Shown: positions 43,915 to 53,799 of the stretch, in pieces
How the letters are laid out: each line of letters opens with the position of its first letter
Position numbering within the stretch: the first letter of the stretch is position 1
DNA from: Cyanobium sp. NS01
Lineage (GTDB): Bacteria; Cyanobacteriota; Cyanobacteriia; PCC-6307; Cyanobiaceae
Assembly: GCF_014280235.1 (NCBI RefSeq)
Contig: NZ_CP047940.1
Location: 186,001-250,000, forward strand
Direction of reading: 5' to 3'
DNA length: 64,000 nt
Notes under the pieces: model-generated
What the model saw: the letters and a program-made list of their open reading frames with translations, nothing else
The model's database searches: none
What the model was told of the DNA's origin: nothing
Translations under genes and position numbers: made by a program

Positions 43915-44877
43915 GTGCCCGATCAGCCGATTGCCCAGCCCTGGACCCACCTGGGCCACCCCGTGCACGCCGTGGTGGCGGGGCCGGAGCGGCCGCTGGG
44001 GCCTGCGGTGCTGCTGGTGCACGGCTTCGGGGCCTCCACCGACCACTGGCGCTACAACATCCCGGCCCTGGCCCGCAGCCACGAGGTGCATGCCGTGGAT
44101 CTGCTCGGCTTCGGCCGCAGCGCCAAGCCCGCCGGGCTGGCCTATGGCGGCGGACTCTGGCGCGATCAACTGGTGGCCTATGTGGCCGAGCGCATCGGCC
44201 GGCCCACGGTGCTGGTGGGCAACTCCCTCGGCGGCTTCGCCGCCCTGGCAGCGGCAGCGGCCCTCAAGGCCGAGGCCGCGCCGGGTCGCGAGGCGGCCGG
44301 GGTGGTGCTGGTGAATGCCGCCGGCCCCTTCAGCGATGAGCAGGCCCCGCCGAAGGGCTGGGGCGCCATCACCCGCCAGACGATCGGCGGCGCCTTGCTG
44401 CGCAGCCCCGTGCTGCAGCGGCTGCTGTTCGAGAACCTGCGCCGCCCCGCCACGATCCGCCGCACCCTGAACCAGGTGTACATCGACCGCACCAACGTCG
44501 ACGACGCCCTGGTGGAGGCGATCCGGCGGCCCTCCCTGGATCCGGGCGCCTTCGGCGTGTTCCGCACGGTGTTCGACATTCCCCGGGGCCAGCCCCTCGA
44601 TGAGCTGTTCGCCGAGCTGCGCTGCCCGCTGCTGCTGCTCTGGGGCATCCGCGATCCCTGGATCAACGCGGTGGGGCGCCGCCAGGCCTTCCAGCGCCAC
44701 GCGCCCGAGATCACCACCGAGGTGGTGCTGGAGGCGGGGCACTGCCCCCACGACGAAGTGCCCGACCAGGTGAATGAAGCCCTGCTCAGCTGGCTGGCGG
44801 GCCTCAGCCAGCCACAGGAGCCACGCCAGGCAGACGGCCCCGCGCCAGTTGCTGCTTCGGATCGAACTGCCGCTTGA
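43915..44877 (+). CDS. Alpha/beta hydrolase
   Basis: 320 residues, GTG start. 'VLLVHGFGASTDHWRYNIPA' is the oxyanion-hole strand-loop, 'VLVGNSLGGFAALAAAAAL' the nucleophile elbow GNSLGG with catalytic Ser, 'LLLLWGIRDPWINAVGRRQA' carries the acid Asp, and 'VVLEAGHCPHDEVPDQVNEA' the catalytic His. This subgroup, with the 'HWRYNIPALA' motif, is widespread in cyanobacteria and plastids (pheophytinase/haloperoxidase-like). Substrate not predictable. The 3' end overlaps the convergent glcE gene by 74 bp, which is large. Confidence 0.88.
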   Translation: MPDQPIAQPWTHLGHPVHAVVAGPERPLGPAVLLVHGFGASTDHWRYNIPALARSHEVHAVDLLGFGRSAKPAGLAYGGGLWRDQLVAYVAERIGRPTVLVGNSLGGFAALAAAAALKAEAAPGREAAGVVLVNAAGPFSDEQAPPKGWGAITRQTIGGALLRSPVLQRLLFENLRRPATIRRTLNQVYIDRTNVDDALVEAIRRPSLDPGAFGVFRTVFDIPRGQPLDELFAELRCPLLLLWGIRDPWINAVGRRQAFQRHAPEITTEVVLEAGHCPHDEVPDQVNEALLSWLAGLSQPQEPRQADGPAPVAASDRTAA

Positions 44878-45961
44878 GGGCCTCGATCAGGGGCCGGGAG
44901 GGCGCATCGAGCCAGGCGGGAAGGCTGCTGCCACTGGGCTGCCGCAGCAGGGTGAGCGCTCCTCCGGCCGCCTGGCAGTGGCGCCGCAGGCTCTCCACCC
45001 GGTGGGCCGGCACCGCGGCAGCGCTGCCCCAGGCGTAGCCCAGGCCACTGCCGGCGCCCATCACCAGCTCCAGGCCGCCGAGGGCCCGTTGCTCCAGCAG
45101 CTCCGGCAGCCGGTCGGGCAGCACCCCCAGGCGCAGCAACCAGTCGGGCTCGGGGTCACCCTGGCCGCAGCACTCCGCCGCGGCCAGGGCATCGGGCTTC
45201 AGGCAGCCGCAGCCCAGGCCTTCGCCGCCGGCCTTCGCCTCGATGCAGGCGATCTGCTCCTGGAGCGTCTGGGCACTGATGCTGGCCAGGCTCACCAGCA
45301 GGCTGGCCTCGCCGCCGCGGCGCTGCCAGTCGAGCCGCTCGGGGCTGAGGCTGGAGCCGAGCAGCCAGCGGCAGAAGCTGCCCAGGGCGGGGCTGGCCCC
45401 CTCAAGCCGCAGCCCCTGGCGGTGGGGCGGAATCGGCTGGGTGCGCAGGGTGACGGACGTGATCAGGGCCAGGGAGCCCCAACTGCCGCAGAGGGGGCGC
45501 ATCAGGTCGTAGCCGGCCACGTTCTTCACCACCTTGCCGCCGGCCCGGGCGGCCACGCCATCGCTGCGCAGCAGGTGGATGCCGATCAGCTGGTCGCGCA
45601 CGCCCAGGTAGCGCTGGCGGTAGCCGCCGGCCTGGCCGCGGGCCACCAGGCCGCCGACGGAGCCGGAAGCCTCGCCGCCGGGGCCGCTGCCCCAGGGCCA
45701 GTCCACGGGTAACCACTGGCCGTGGTGGGCCAGAGCCTGCTGCACCTCCACCAGTGGTGTTCCGGCCTCCACGCTGATGGTGAAGTCGCCCGGGTTGTGC
45801 TCCAGGATCCGGTTCAGCCGCCGGCAGCTCAGCACCGTGTGGGGCTGCGCCACCGGCGGTCCCCAGTCGAGGCGGCTGCCGAGCCCGGCGGGCAGCCAGG
45901 TGACGTTGCGCCGGTGCAGGTCCTGCACCACGGCCTGCAGATCGCTGGGCTCGGGAGTCAT
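44804..45961 (-). CDS. glcE: Glycolate dehydrogenase FAD-binding subunit GlcE
   Basis: 385 residues from ATG 45961; the frame further upstream is antisense shadow. 'LPAGLGSRLDWGPPVAQPHT', 'FTISVEAGTPLVEVQQALAH' and 'PWGSGPGGEASGSVGGLVA' are the PCMH/FAD_binding_4 motifs, followed by 'RYLGVRDQLIGIHLLRSDGV' and 'KNVAGYDLMRPLCGSWG'. GlcDEF oxidises photorespiratory glycolate to glyoxylate, passing electrons to the quinone pool. glcF lies about 14 kb away; glcD is not in the window. Divergent from the DUF1537 gene with a 17-bp spacer. Confidence 0.9.
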   Translation of the reverse strand: MTPEPSDLQAVVQDLHRRNVTWLPAGLGSRLDWGPPVAQPHTVLSCRRLNRILEHNPGDFTISVEAGTPLVEVQQALAHHGQWLPVDWPWGSGPGGEASGSVGGLVARGQAGGYRQRYLGVRDQLIGIHLLRSDGVAARAGGKVVKNVAGYDLMRPLCGSWGSLALITSVTLRTQPIPPHRQGLRLEGASPALGSFCRWLLGSSLSPERLDWQRRGGEASLLVSLASISAQTLQEQIACIEAKAGGEGLGCGCLKPDALAAAECCGQGDPEPDWLLRLGVLPDRLPELLEQRALGGLELVMGAGSGLGYAWGSAAAVPAHRVESLRRHCQAAGGALTLLRQPSGSSLPAWLDAPSRPLIEALKRQFDPKQQLARGRLPGVAPVAG

Positions 45962-45978
45962 CACGGCACGATGGTGCC

Positions 45979-47412
45979 ATGAAGGTTGTGGTGCTCGACG
46001 ACGACCCCACCGGATCCCAGACCGTGCACGGTTGTCTGCTGCTGCTGCGCTGGGATGTGGCGACGCTGCGGCGCGGCCTGCAGCACCCCTCACCACTGCT
46101 GTTCGTGCTGGCCGACAGCCGCGCCCTGGCCCCTGACGAGGCGGCCTCGAGGGTGGCAGAGATCTGCCGGGCCCTGCTCGAGGCGCTGAGGGCGGAGCAG
46201 GCCGAGGGGCGCTGCCGGCACTGGCTGGTGGTGAGCCGGGGCGATTCCACCCTGCGCAGCCATTTCCCCCTGGAGTGCGAGGTGATCGCCCGGGAGCTGG
46301 CACCGCTGCTGAGAGCGCAGGGGGAACGGGGCTCCGGAGGCTTCGATGCCACCCTGCTGGCACCGGCCTTCCTGCCGGGGGGGCGCACCACCGCAGGGGG
46401 AGTGCACCGCCTGAACGGCGTGCCGGTGCACACCACGCCCTTCGCCCGCGACGGCCTGTTCGGCTACAGCAGCAGCGACCTGGCGGCCTGGGTGGAGGAA
46501 AAGAGTGCGGGCCGGCTGCCGGCCAGGAGCGTGCAGCGGCTCGGCCTGGCGGAACTCAACGCGGCGGCGGCCTCGGCGGATGGCCTTGCGGCCCTCTGTG
46601 CACGCCTGGCCGCGCTGCGCGGCAACCCGGTGGTGGTGGTGGATGCGGAGCGGCCGCAGCAGCTGGCGGCCCTGGGAGCCGCGGTGCGGCAGCTCACGGC
46701 TGCAGCGGCCAGCGAGCGCTGGGGGCGGCCGCGGCGGTTCCTGTGCCAGTGCGCCGCCAGCCTGCTGAACGGCCTGGTGCCGCTGCCCCCCCAGCCGCTG
46801 ACACCCTCTGCCCTGGCGGGCCTGCGGCGCCGGGGGCCAGCCGGCTCCCTGCCGGGGCTGGTGCTGGTGGGCTCCCATGTGCCCCTAGCCGATGCCCAGC
46901 TGGAGGTCCTGCTGCAGGAGCCGACCTGCCAGGCGGTGGTGCTGCCGGTGCGCCGCCTGGCGCGGGTGCTGGAGGGGCCCCTGCCCGCTGAGCTGCTGGC
47001 CTCCCTGGAGGCCGACTGGCTGCAGCAGCTCGAGGCCGTGCTCCACAGCGGCCGCACGGCCGTGCTGCACACCAGCCGCGGCGAGCTGCGCTGCGCCAGT
47101 GCCGCCGAGCGGCTGCGACTGGGGCAGGGGCTGGCGGCCCTGATGGCCCGGCTGGCCGCAGCCGTGGTGCCGCAGCTGGGCTACGTGATCAGCAAGGGGG
47201 GCATCACCAGCTCGGCGCTGCTGCGCGACGGGCTGGCCCTGGAGGCCGTGGAGCTGCAGGGGCAGCTGCTGCCGGGGCTGTCGCTGGTGCTGCCGCCAGC
47301 CGAGGCGCCGCTGCCGCGGCTGCCCCTGCTCACCTTCCCAGGCAACCTCGGCGAGGCGGGCACCCTGCGGCAGGCCTGGCTCTGGATGGAGGGCGCGCAG
47401 GCAGCGGACTGA
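45979..47412 (+). CDS. Four-carbon acid sugar kinase family protein (DUF1537)
   Basis: 477 residues. N-domain: 'VVVLDDDPTGSQTVHGCLLL' (DDxTG), 'LLFVLADSRAL' and 'SRGDSTLRSHFPLE' are the substrate-binding motifs of the OtnK/DUF1537 family. C-domain: 'VLVGSHVPLADAQLEVLLQE' and 'YVISKGGITSSALLRDGLAL' bind ATP. Known members phosphorylate D-erythronate, D-threonate or related acid sugars. Here it is next to glcE, so a sugar-acid salvage role near glycolate metabolism is possible but unproven. Confidence 0.88.
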   Translation: MKVVVLDDDPTGSQTVHGCLLLLRWDVATLRRGLQHPSPLLFVLADSRALAPDEAASRVAEICRALLEALRAEQAEGRCRHWLVVSRGDSTLRSHFPLECEVIARELAPLLRAQGERGSGGFDATLLAPAFLPGGRTTAGGVHRLNGVPVHTTPFARDGLFGYSSSDLAAWVEEKSAGRLPARSVQRLGLAELNAAAASADGLAALCARLAALRGNPVVVVDAERPQQLAALGAAVRQLTAAAASERWGRPRRFLCQCAASLLNGLVPLPPQPLTPSALAGLRRRGPAGSLPGLVLVGSHVPLADAQLEVLLQEPTCQAVVLPVRRLARVLEGPLPAELLASLEADWLQQLEAVLHSGRTAVLHTSRGELRCASAAERLRLGQGLAALMARLAAAVVPQLGYVISKGGITSSALLRDGLALEAVELQGQLLPGLSLVLPPAEAPLPRLPLLTFPGNLGEAGTLRQAWLWMEGAQAAD

Positions 47413-47472
47413 AGCGAAACATCCGCCTGGGCCCCAGTCCGGTAAACCGGAGGAATTCCGTGCTCTGCTGCC

Positions 47473-48894
47473 GTGCCCCTGCCCGCCATGCTCCGGGCCC
47501 GGTTGGCTCGGCGGATCGCCTTCTGGATCTTTCTGAATTTCCTGGTGGTGGAGGCGCTGGTGCTGGTGCCCTCCGTGCTGCGCCAGGCCGACCGGCTCGG
47601 GGCGCAGCTGCGGCAGGTGAGCACCGCCAAAATCGATTGGCTGGTGGCCGAAGGTCAGGCGGGCTCATCGCCGCAGCTGCTGGCCGCGGTGCAGCGGCTG
47701 CGGAGCTCCTCGATGCTGCAGGACATCGAGGGGGCCGCGCTTTACCGGGCGTCCAGCGGGGAGAGGCTGGGCGGCTTCGGGGCACTGCCGCGGCTCTCAG
47801 GGGTCCAGGCCAGCCGGAATCGCATCGAGGGGCGCTGGTATCCGCTGCGCGGCAGCTACGACGCCGTGTGGGGGCCGGAAAGCCTGGGCGGCGACCATCT
47901 TCTGGTGATGCGCCACGAGGCCAGCAGCATCCGCGCAGGGCTGCTCAGCTACACCCTCAACATCACCCTGATCGTGCTGGGGATCGCGGCCTTCCTCACC
48001 CTGATCACCCTGGTGGTGATGCAGCGGCTGGTGATCGGTCGGATCGTGACCCTGCGGGATCGGCTGGTGCTGGCCGGGCGGGCCCTGGCCTCGGGCGCCA
48101 CCAGCAACCCGGAAACCCTGCTGCTGCCCCCCGGGGCTGCCGATGAGGTGGGGGAGGTGGAGCAGGCCTTCAACCAGTCGTTTCTCACCACGGCGGCCGA
48201 AATGGAGCGCCGCCAGGTGGCCGAGCGCAGTGCCCAGCAGGAGCAGGAGCGGGCCGACCGGCTGCTGCTCAACATCCTGCCGCCGCCGATCGCAATGGAG
48301 ATGAAGCGGGGACGGCGCACCATCGCCGAGACCCATGCCGATGTGAGCGTGCTGTTCGCCGACATCGAGGGGTTCACCGCCCTGGCGGCGCGGCTGCCCT
48401 GCCAGGCCCTGGTGCAGCTGCTGAACCAGGTGTTCAGCGCCTTCGATCAGCTCTGCGAACGCCATGGCCTGGAGAAGATCAAGACCATCGGCGACAACTA
48501 CATGGTGGTGGGGGGCCTGCCCCTGCCCCGCAAGAACCACGCCGATGCCATCGCCGCCATGGCCCTGGACATGCAGGCCTGGATGCGCGACTTCCGCAGC
48601 CCGGAGGCCGAGGGCATGGCCCTGCGGATCGGCATGCACTGCGGCCCGGTGGTGGCCGGTGTGATCGGCACCAAGAAGTTCATCTACGACCTCTGGGGCG
48701 AAACGGTGAACATCGCCAGCCGCATGGAAAGCCATGGCCTCGCCGGCCGCATCCAGCTGAGCGAGGCCCTGGCCCGCAGGCTGGAGCCACGCTTCCAGGT
48801 GCAGCAGCGCGGGTCCTTGCTGGTGAAGGGGGTGGGGGCAATGACCACTTACTGGCTGGAGCCGCCGGCGCCGGCCGCCCCGGGCTCCACCTGA
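47473..48894 (+). CDS. Class III adenylate cyclase with membrane sensor and HAMP domain
   Basis: 473 residues, GTG start (ATG 47488 alternative). One membrane helix near residues 14-35, an extracytoplasmic domain to about 155, a second helix ('LIVLGIAAFLTLITLVVM'), HAMP and a coiled coil ('AERSAQQEQERADRLLLNIL'), then the cyclase. Metal-binding Asp297 ('FADIEGFTALA') and Asp341 ('KIKTIGDNYMVVGG') are present. The Lys in 'KIKTIGD' and Asp in 'YDLWGETVNIASRME' are the adenine-specifying pair, and Asn and Arg of that last motif stabilise the transition state. It makes cAMP. The cNMP-binding-like domain of the island's ABC exporter is a conceivable but untested target. Confidence 0.92.
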   Translation: MPLPAMLRARLARRIAFWIFLNFLVVEALVLVPSVLRQADRLGAQLRQVSTAKIDWLVAEGQAGSSPQLLAAVQRLRSSSMLQDIEGAALYRASSGERLGGFGALPRLSGVQASRNRIEGRWYPLRGSYDAVWGPESLGGDHLLVMRHEASSIRAGLLSYTLNITLIVLGIAAFLTLITLVVMQRLVIGRIVTLRDRLVLAGRALASGATSNPETLLLPPGAADEVGEVEQAFNQSFLTTAAEMERRQVAERSAQQEQERADRLLLNILPPPIAMEMKRGRRTIAETHADVSVLFADIEGFTALAARLPCQALVQLLNQVFSAFDQLCERHGLEKIKTIGDNYMVVGGLPLPRKNHADAIAAMALDMQAWMRDFRSPEAEGMALRIGMHCGPVVAGVIGTKKFIYDLWGETVNIASRMESHGLAGRIQLSEALARRLEPRFQVQQRGSLLVKGVGAMTTYWLEPPAPAAPGST

Positions 48895-50213
48895 TCGGGG
48901 CTGGAACGCCGCGGGATCACCAGCCCGACGCTGGCCAGGGCGAGGGCCGCCAGGCTGTTGGCGCTGTCCTGCAGCAACGCCGCCGCCAGGAACGCCACCG
49001 ACACCAGGGCGATCAACAGGGGCGCCAGGGGGTAGGCGGGCAGCCGGAAGGGGCGCTCCAGCTCGGGCTCCCGTTGCCGCAGCACCGCCAGGGCGGCGAT
49101 GCCCACCAGGGGCAGGCACACGTAGAGGAAGGCGGCCATGGCCAGCAGGTGCTCGAAGGATCCCGCCAGTACCAGGGCCATGGAGGCCGCCAGGCTGAGG
49201 CCGAGGGCGCCTGTGGGGGTGCCGCCTGGGTTCACGCCCTGGGCCAGGGCCGGGAAGAGGCCATCGCGGCTGAGGCCGTAGAGGATGCGCGGCGCGGCCA
49301 TCACCACGGTGTTGATCAGCCCCAGCAGGGCCACCAGGGCCACCGCCGTGATCACCTGTCCGCCGATCGCACCGCCCAGCAACTGGGCCGCCGTGGTGGC
49401 CGGCAGGCTGGAGGCGGCCAGCTGCTGCGGTGTGAGCACATGCAGCAGGGCCCCGTTGATCAGCAGGTAGAGCACCAGCACGGCCAGCACGCCGCCGATC
49501 AGGGAGCGGGGCAGGTCATTGGCGGGATCGGTGAACTCCTCGGAGAAGTAGATCGGACTGGCCCAGCCGTCGTAGGTGGTGATCACCGGCTGCAGGGCCG
49601 TGAGGGCCACCAGGCCGAGGTTGCCCCAGGCCAAGGGCTCACCAGCGCCGGCGCTGGTGTAGACGCTGGTGGAGTCCAGCGGCGGCAGCAGGTAGCAGGC
49701 CGCCACCAGCCCCAGGAAGGCCACCGCCTTGGCCAGGCTGAGCAGCTCCTGGCTGGCGCTGCCAGCCCGCACCCCGCGCCACTGGATCAGGCCGAACAGG
49801 GCAATGGTGAGCAGGCCGACCAGGCGCTCGGACAGGCCGGCAGCGGGCAGCAGCTGCAGCACCACTTCGCCCGTGGTGGTGGCCACCCAGGCCAGGCCGA
49901 TGCAGTGGGCGAGCCAGTCGGTCCAGCCCACCAAGCCGCCGGCCCGGGCCCCGAAGGCCCGCTCGGCGTACACATACCAGCCGCCGGCGCGGGGCAGGCT
50001 GCTGGCCAGCTCGGCCACGCAGAGGGCGCCGAGCACCGCGTAGAGGCCACCCAGCAGCCAGGCCGCAAGGATCAGCCAGGGATCAAGCAGCTGGGCCGCC
50101 ACGATGCCGGGGGTGCGCAGGATGCCGGCCCCGATCGTGCCCCCCACAGCGCCGGCAAGGCCAAAGCCGAGCCCCAGCACCTGCTGCAGCCGGCCCGGAG
50201 AGGGCGTGCTCAT
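48849..50213 (-). CDS. APC-superfamily amino acid permease
   Basis: 454 residues with about twelve membrane helices. 'GLAGAVGGTIGAGILRTPGI' is the unwound first helix with the substrate-binding GxG; 'ASSLPRAGGWYVYAERAFG' and 'GWTDWLAHCIGLAWVATTTG' are the second and third. 'YDGWASPIYFSEEFTDPAND' and 'TVVMAAPRILYGLSRDGLFP' are typical of the LAT/APA branch. It transports an amino acid or amine across the inner membrane; substrate unknown. The 3' end overlaps the cyclase gene by 46 bp tail to tail. Confidence 0.9.
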   Translation of the reverse strand: MSTPSPGRLQQVLGLGFGLAGAVGGTIGAGILRTPGIVAAQLLDPWLILAAWLLGGLYAVLGALCVAELASSLPRAGGWYVYAERAFGARAGGLVGWTDWLAHCIGLAWVATTTGEVVLQLLPAAGLSERLVGLLTIALFGLIQWRGVRAGSASQELLSLAKAVAFLGLVAACYLLPPLDSTSVYTSAGAGEPLAWGNLGLVALTALQPVITTYDGWASPIYFSEEFTDPANDLPRSLIGGVLAVLVLYLLINGALLHVLTPQQLAASSLPATTAAQLLGGAIGGQVITAVALVALLGLINTVVMAAPRILYGLSRDGLFPALAQGVNPGGTPTGALGLSLAASMALVLAGSFEHLLAMAAFLYVCLPLVGIAALAVLRQREPELERPFRLPAYPLAPLLIALVSVAFLAAALLQDSANSLAALALASVGLVIPRRSSPDQVEPGAAGAGGSSQ

Positions 50214-50220
50214 CGGGCCA

Positions 50221-50523
50221 TCAGTACAGCGACTCGCAGATCGGCGTGGGGGTGAGCTTCATCAACGACCACAGGGCCTCGTACTGGGCGGCCGTGATCA
50301 CCAGCTCCTGCTCCATGAGCTCGGCCATGGGGGTGCCCGGGGCGGCGGTGGCACCCAGCTTCTGATTGATCAGGGCCAACCCCTCGCACATCGTCTCGAT
50401 ATCGGGGTTCAGGGGTTGGCGGGCCCTGGCGGCCTGGGGCTGCAGCACCAGGGGCAGCGCCACCACCAGCAGGGTCGTCACTGCCCTGCAGAGAGGGATC
50501 GCAGGCCGGGGGGGATGGGGCAT
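50221..50523 (-). CDS. Small secreted protein, unknown function
   Basis: About 100 residues if ATG 50523 is used ('MPHPPRPAIPLCRAVTTLL'). Residues 10-33 form a signal peptide ('VTTLLVVALPLVLQPQAARA'). The mature part has two Cys, 'DIETMCEGLALINQKLG' and 'PTPICESLY' at the very end, which could form a disulfide. No known family recognised. It lies 7 bp upstream of the APC permease stop-to-start boundary on the same strand and may be co-transcribed with it. Confidence 0.6.
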   Translation of the reverse strand: MPHPPRPAIPLCRAVTTLLVVALPLVLQPQAARARQPLNPDIETMCEGLALINQKLGATAAPGTPMAELMEQELVITAAQYEALWSLMKLTPTPICESLY

Positions 50524-50661
50524 GGAAAAGACCACACGGCAGGACCGCCTGGGGCGAGGGGTCATCATGGGCGGGCAAGGGGGACGGTGCAGCCTCAAAC
50601 CCAGGTTCGGCGAGCGGAATCACAGCCGATACCATGGGGCAAGCGCTTGGGCAGGTCTGCG

Positions 50662-50841
50662 GTGAAGCAACTTTCTGGCCCCCTGCGCAGAGCCTTGATC
50701 TATGGCCTGGTCAGCTACTCAGGCCTTGTTTTGATCAACAACTCAGAGCTGAATCTTCCCAACATGTGGGTGGCCTACCTGCCGATGTTCATCGGCGTCT
50801 ATGTGCTCACGCTGTGGCTCGATCGCAAGTTCGGGGACTGA
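50662..50841 (+). CDS. Small membrane protein
   Basis: 59 residues from GTG 50662 (TTG 50647 alternative). Two hydrophobic segments, 'ALIYGLVSYSGLVLINNSEL' and 'VAYLPMFIGVYVLTLWLD', are separated by 'NLPNMW', with a basic C-terminal 'RKFGD'. Short cyanobacterial thylakoid-associated proteins look like this, but I cannot name a family. Its 3' end overlaps the convergent hydrolase gene by 43 bp. The longer frame beginning at 50104 is not credible as coding. Confidence 0.55.
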   Translation: MKQLSGPLRRALIYGLVSYSGLVLINNSELNLPNMWVAYLPMFIGVYVLTLWLDRKFGD

Positions 50842-51545
50842 TCCCATTCAGGCTGAGCCCATCCAGGCGGTACCAGTCGGCGTAGGTGTCGATCGATCAG
50901 CGCTGCAACCTCATCGGCCCTCTCCAGGGCCAGGTCATGGGTGCCGCCGGGCAGAACCACCAACCGCGCGGCTGGCAGCAGCGAGGTGAGGCGTTGTGCC
51001 ACCCCCACCGGGCTGAGCGGATCGGCGTCGCCCCACAGGAGCAGGGTGGGAACGGCGACGGCGGGCAGCTGCTGGGAGAGATCCACCGACGCGGTGGCGA
51101 ACCAATCCGGCAGCTGGGGATGGGCGAGGCGGAAGGGCTCACGCCAGTCGGCGGCCCCGTGTTCCGCCATCGGCAGGCCGCCCGAGGTGGCGGCCAGCAC
51201 CAGGTGGGTGATCCGCTGGGGTGCCGCAAGGGCCGCCTGGAGAGCGAGCACGCCCCCCATCGACTGGGCGATCACGGCGCAGGGCTGATCGAGGCGGGCG
51301 AGCACCAGATTCAGGAGTGCATCGAATCCCGTGACCCGAGGATCCACCGGCGTCGCCCCGAAGCCAGGCCAACCCAGATGGATCCGTTCAGCGGCATGGA
51401 CGAGGCGCTCGGCCACGGGCCTCCAGTGAGCGGTATTGCCGGAGGCTCCGGGAAGGAACAGCAGCCTGGTAGGAGGATCCAATGCGGTCAGAGGAGGTTG
51501 ATGGAAGGCCGATGAGGGTGCCGCTGCGGCTGGCTGGGCGTCCAC
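50799..51545 (-). CDS. Alpha/beta hydrolase
   Basis: 248 residues. 'TRLLFLPGASGNTAHWRPVA' is the oxyanion region, 'CAVIAQSMGGVLALQAALA' holds the nucleophile elbow AQSMGG, 'LLLWGDADPLSPVGVAQRLT' the catalytic Asp and 'VVLPGGTHDLALERADEVAA' the His. Family fold is sure, substrate is not. The start region overlaps 64 bp of the truncated DUF296 gene on the other strand, and the 3' end overlaps the small membrane-protein gene. Confidence 0.82.
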   Translation of the reverse strand: MDAQPAAAAPSSAFHQPPLTALDPPTRLLFLPGASGNTAHWRPVAERLVHAAERIHLGWPGFGATPVDPRVTGFDALLNLVLARLDQPCAVIAQSMGGVLALQAALAAPQRITHLVLAATSGGLPMAEHGAADWREPFRLAHPQLPDWFATASVDLSQQLPAVAVPTLLLWGDADPLSPVGVAQRLTSLLPAARLVVLPGGTHDLALERADEVAALIDRHLRRLVPPGWAQPEWDQSPNLRSSHSVST

Positions 51546-51808
51546 AAAGAACGACTCTGGACGGCGATCTGGAAATTCTCAGCCTGGCCGGCACGCTCTC
51601 AGCCGATGGTGCCCACCTGCACATGGCCGTAGCCGACAAGACCGGAGCGGTGATCGGCGGCCATCTGGCCCCCGGTTCGCTGGTGCGCACCACCGCCGAG
51701 CTGCTGGTGGGGCTGCTGCCGCAGTGGCAGTTCCGGCGAGAGCTGGATCCAGCGACGGGTTACGCCGAACTGCAGATCCATCGGCACCCAAACGGCCACA
51801 ACGTGTGA
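51482..51808 (+). pseudogene. DUF296/PPC-domain protein, N-terminally truncated
   Basis: From 'PLRLAGRPQRTTLDGDLEIL' on, the sequence follows the C-terminal two thirds of the PPC/DUF296 domain: 'SLAGTLSADGAHLHMAVADK', 'VIGGHLAPGSLVRTTAELLV', 'FRRELDPATGYAELQI'. The first 35 or so residues of the domain, normally ending in the metal-binding His-rich strand before 'GSL', are missing. The sequence that should encode them is occupied by the start of the divergent hydrolase gene. The open frame of 108 codons may still be expressed, but a complete fold is doubtful. Confidence 0.6.
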
Positions 51809-51855
51809 GCCCAACGCAGGGCCTGGCCATACTCAGGTTCCAGGCTGCGCCTGCC

Positions 51856-52212
51856 ATGCCGAAACCCCTGAGCCATGCCCCCCTGACCATGGCGTTGATC
51901 AGCAGCGCACTGGCTGCAGCGGTTCTGGCCCCGGTGGTCCAGGCTCCCGCAGCCCTGGCCGAGCCCTGGAAGAGCTGTGCCTTCAACGACCAGCCGATCG
52001 GTTGCCGTGACAGCCACTCCGCCGATGGCACGGTGCGCATTGTCTGGGAGGACGGCATGGCGATGACCTACCGGCTGGTGAAGGAGGGCTTCCCCCTCTC
52101 GACGCTGCGGGATTCCCTCGGCGGCACCTGGGAGCGGCGTGTGTTTGTTCAGGGCAACGCCGAGTTCACCAACCCGGCCAACGGCAACCGGATCTTCGTG
52201 CCGCTGCGCTGA
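51856..52212 (+). CDS. Secreted protein, unknown function
   Basis: 118 residues from ATG 51856. Residues about 10-35 are a signal peptide ('LISSALAAAVLAPVVQAPAA') with a likely cut after 'ALA'. The mature part has 'WKSCAFNDQPIGCRDSHSAD', two Cys that could pair, then beta-rich 'GTVRIVWEDGMAMTYRLV' and 'GGTWERRVFVQGNAEFTNPA'. Similar small exported proteins occur in picocyanobacteria; no function known to me. Confidence 0.7.
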   Translation: MPKPLSHAPLTMALISSALAAAVLAPVVQAPAALAEPWKSCAFNDQPIGCRDSHSADGTVRIVWEDGMAMTYRLVKEGFPLSTLRDSLGGTWERRVFVQGNAEFTNPANGNRIFVPLR

Positions 52213-52351
52213 GTCTTGGGTGATCGACGTGCCGAAGCCCGATCCCCAGGGCTGCAGGTGTGGAACGGCTGATGGAGACACCGAATGGCTTCCACCACTA
52301 CCAAGCCCCGGGGGAGCCATGGATACGTTGAAGCTGTAGGCGTGGGGGGCG

Positions 52352-53770
<1,419 letters not shown>

Positions 53771-53799
53771 GCGAACGTCTTGTGGAGGCCTGAACCCCC

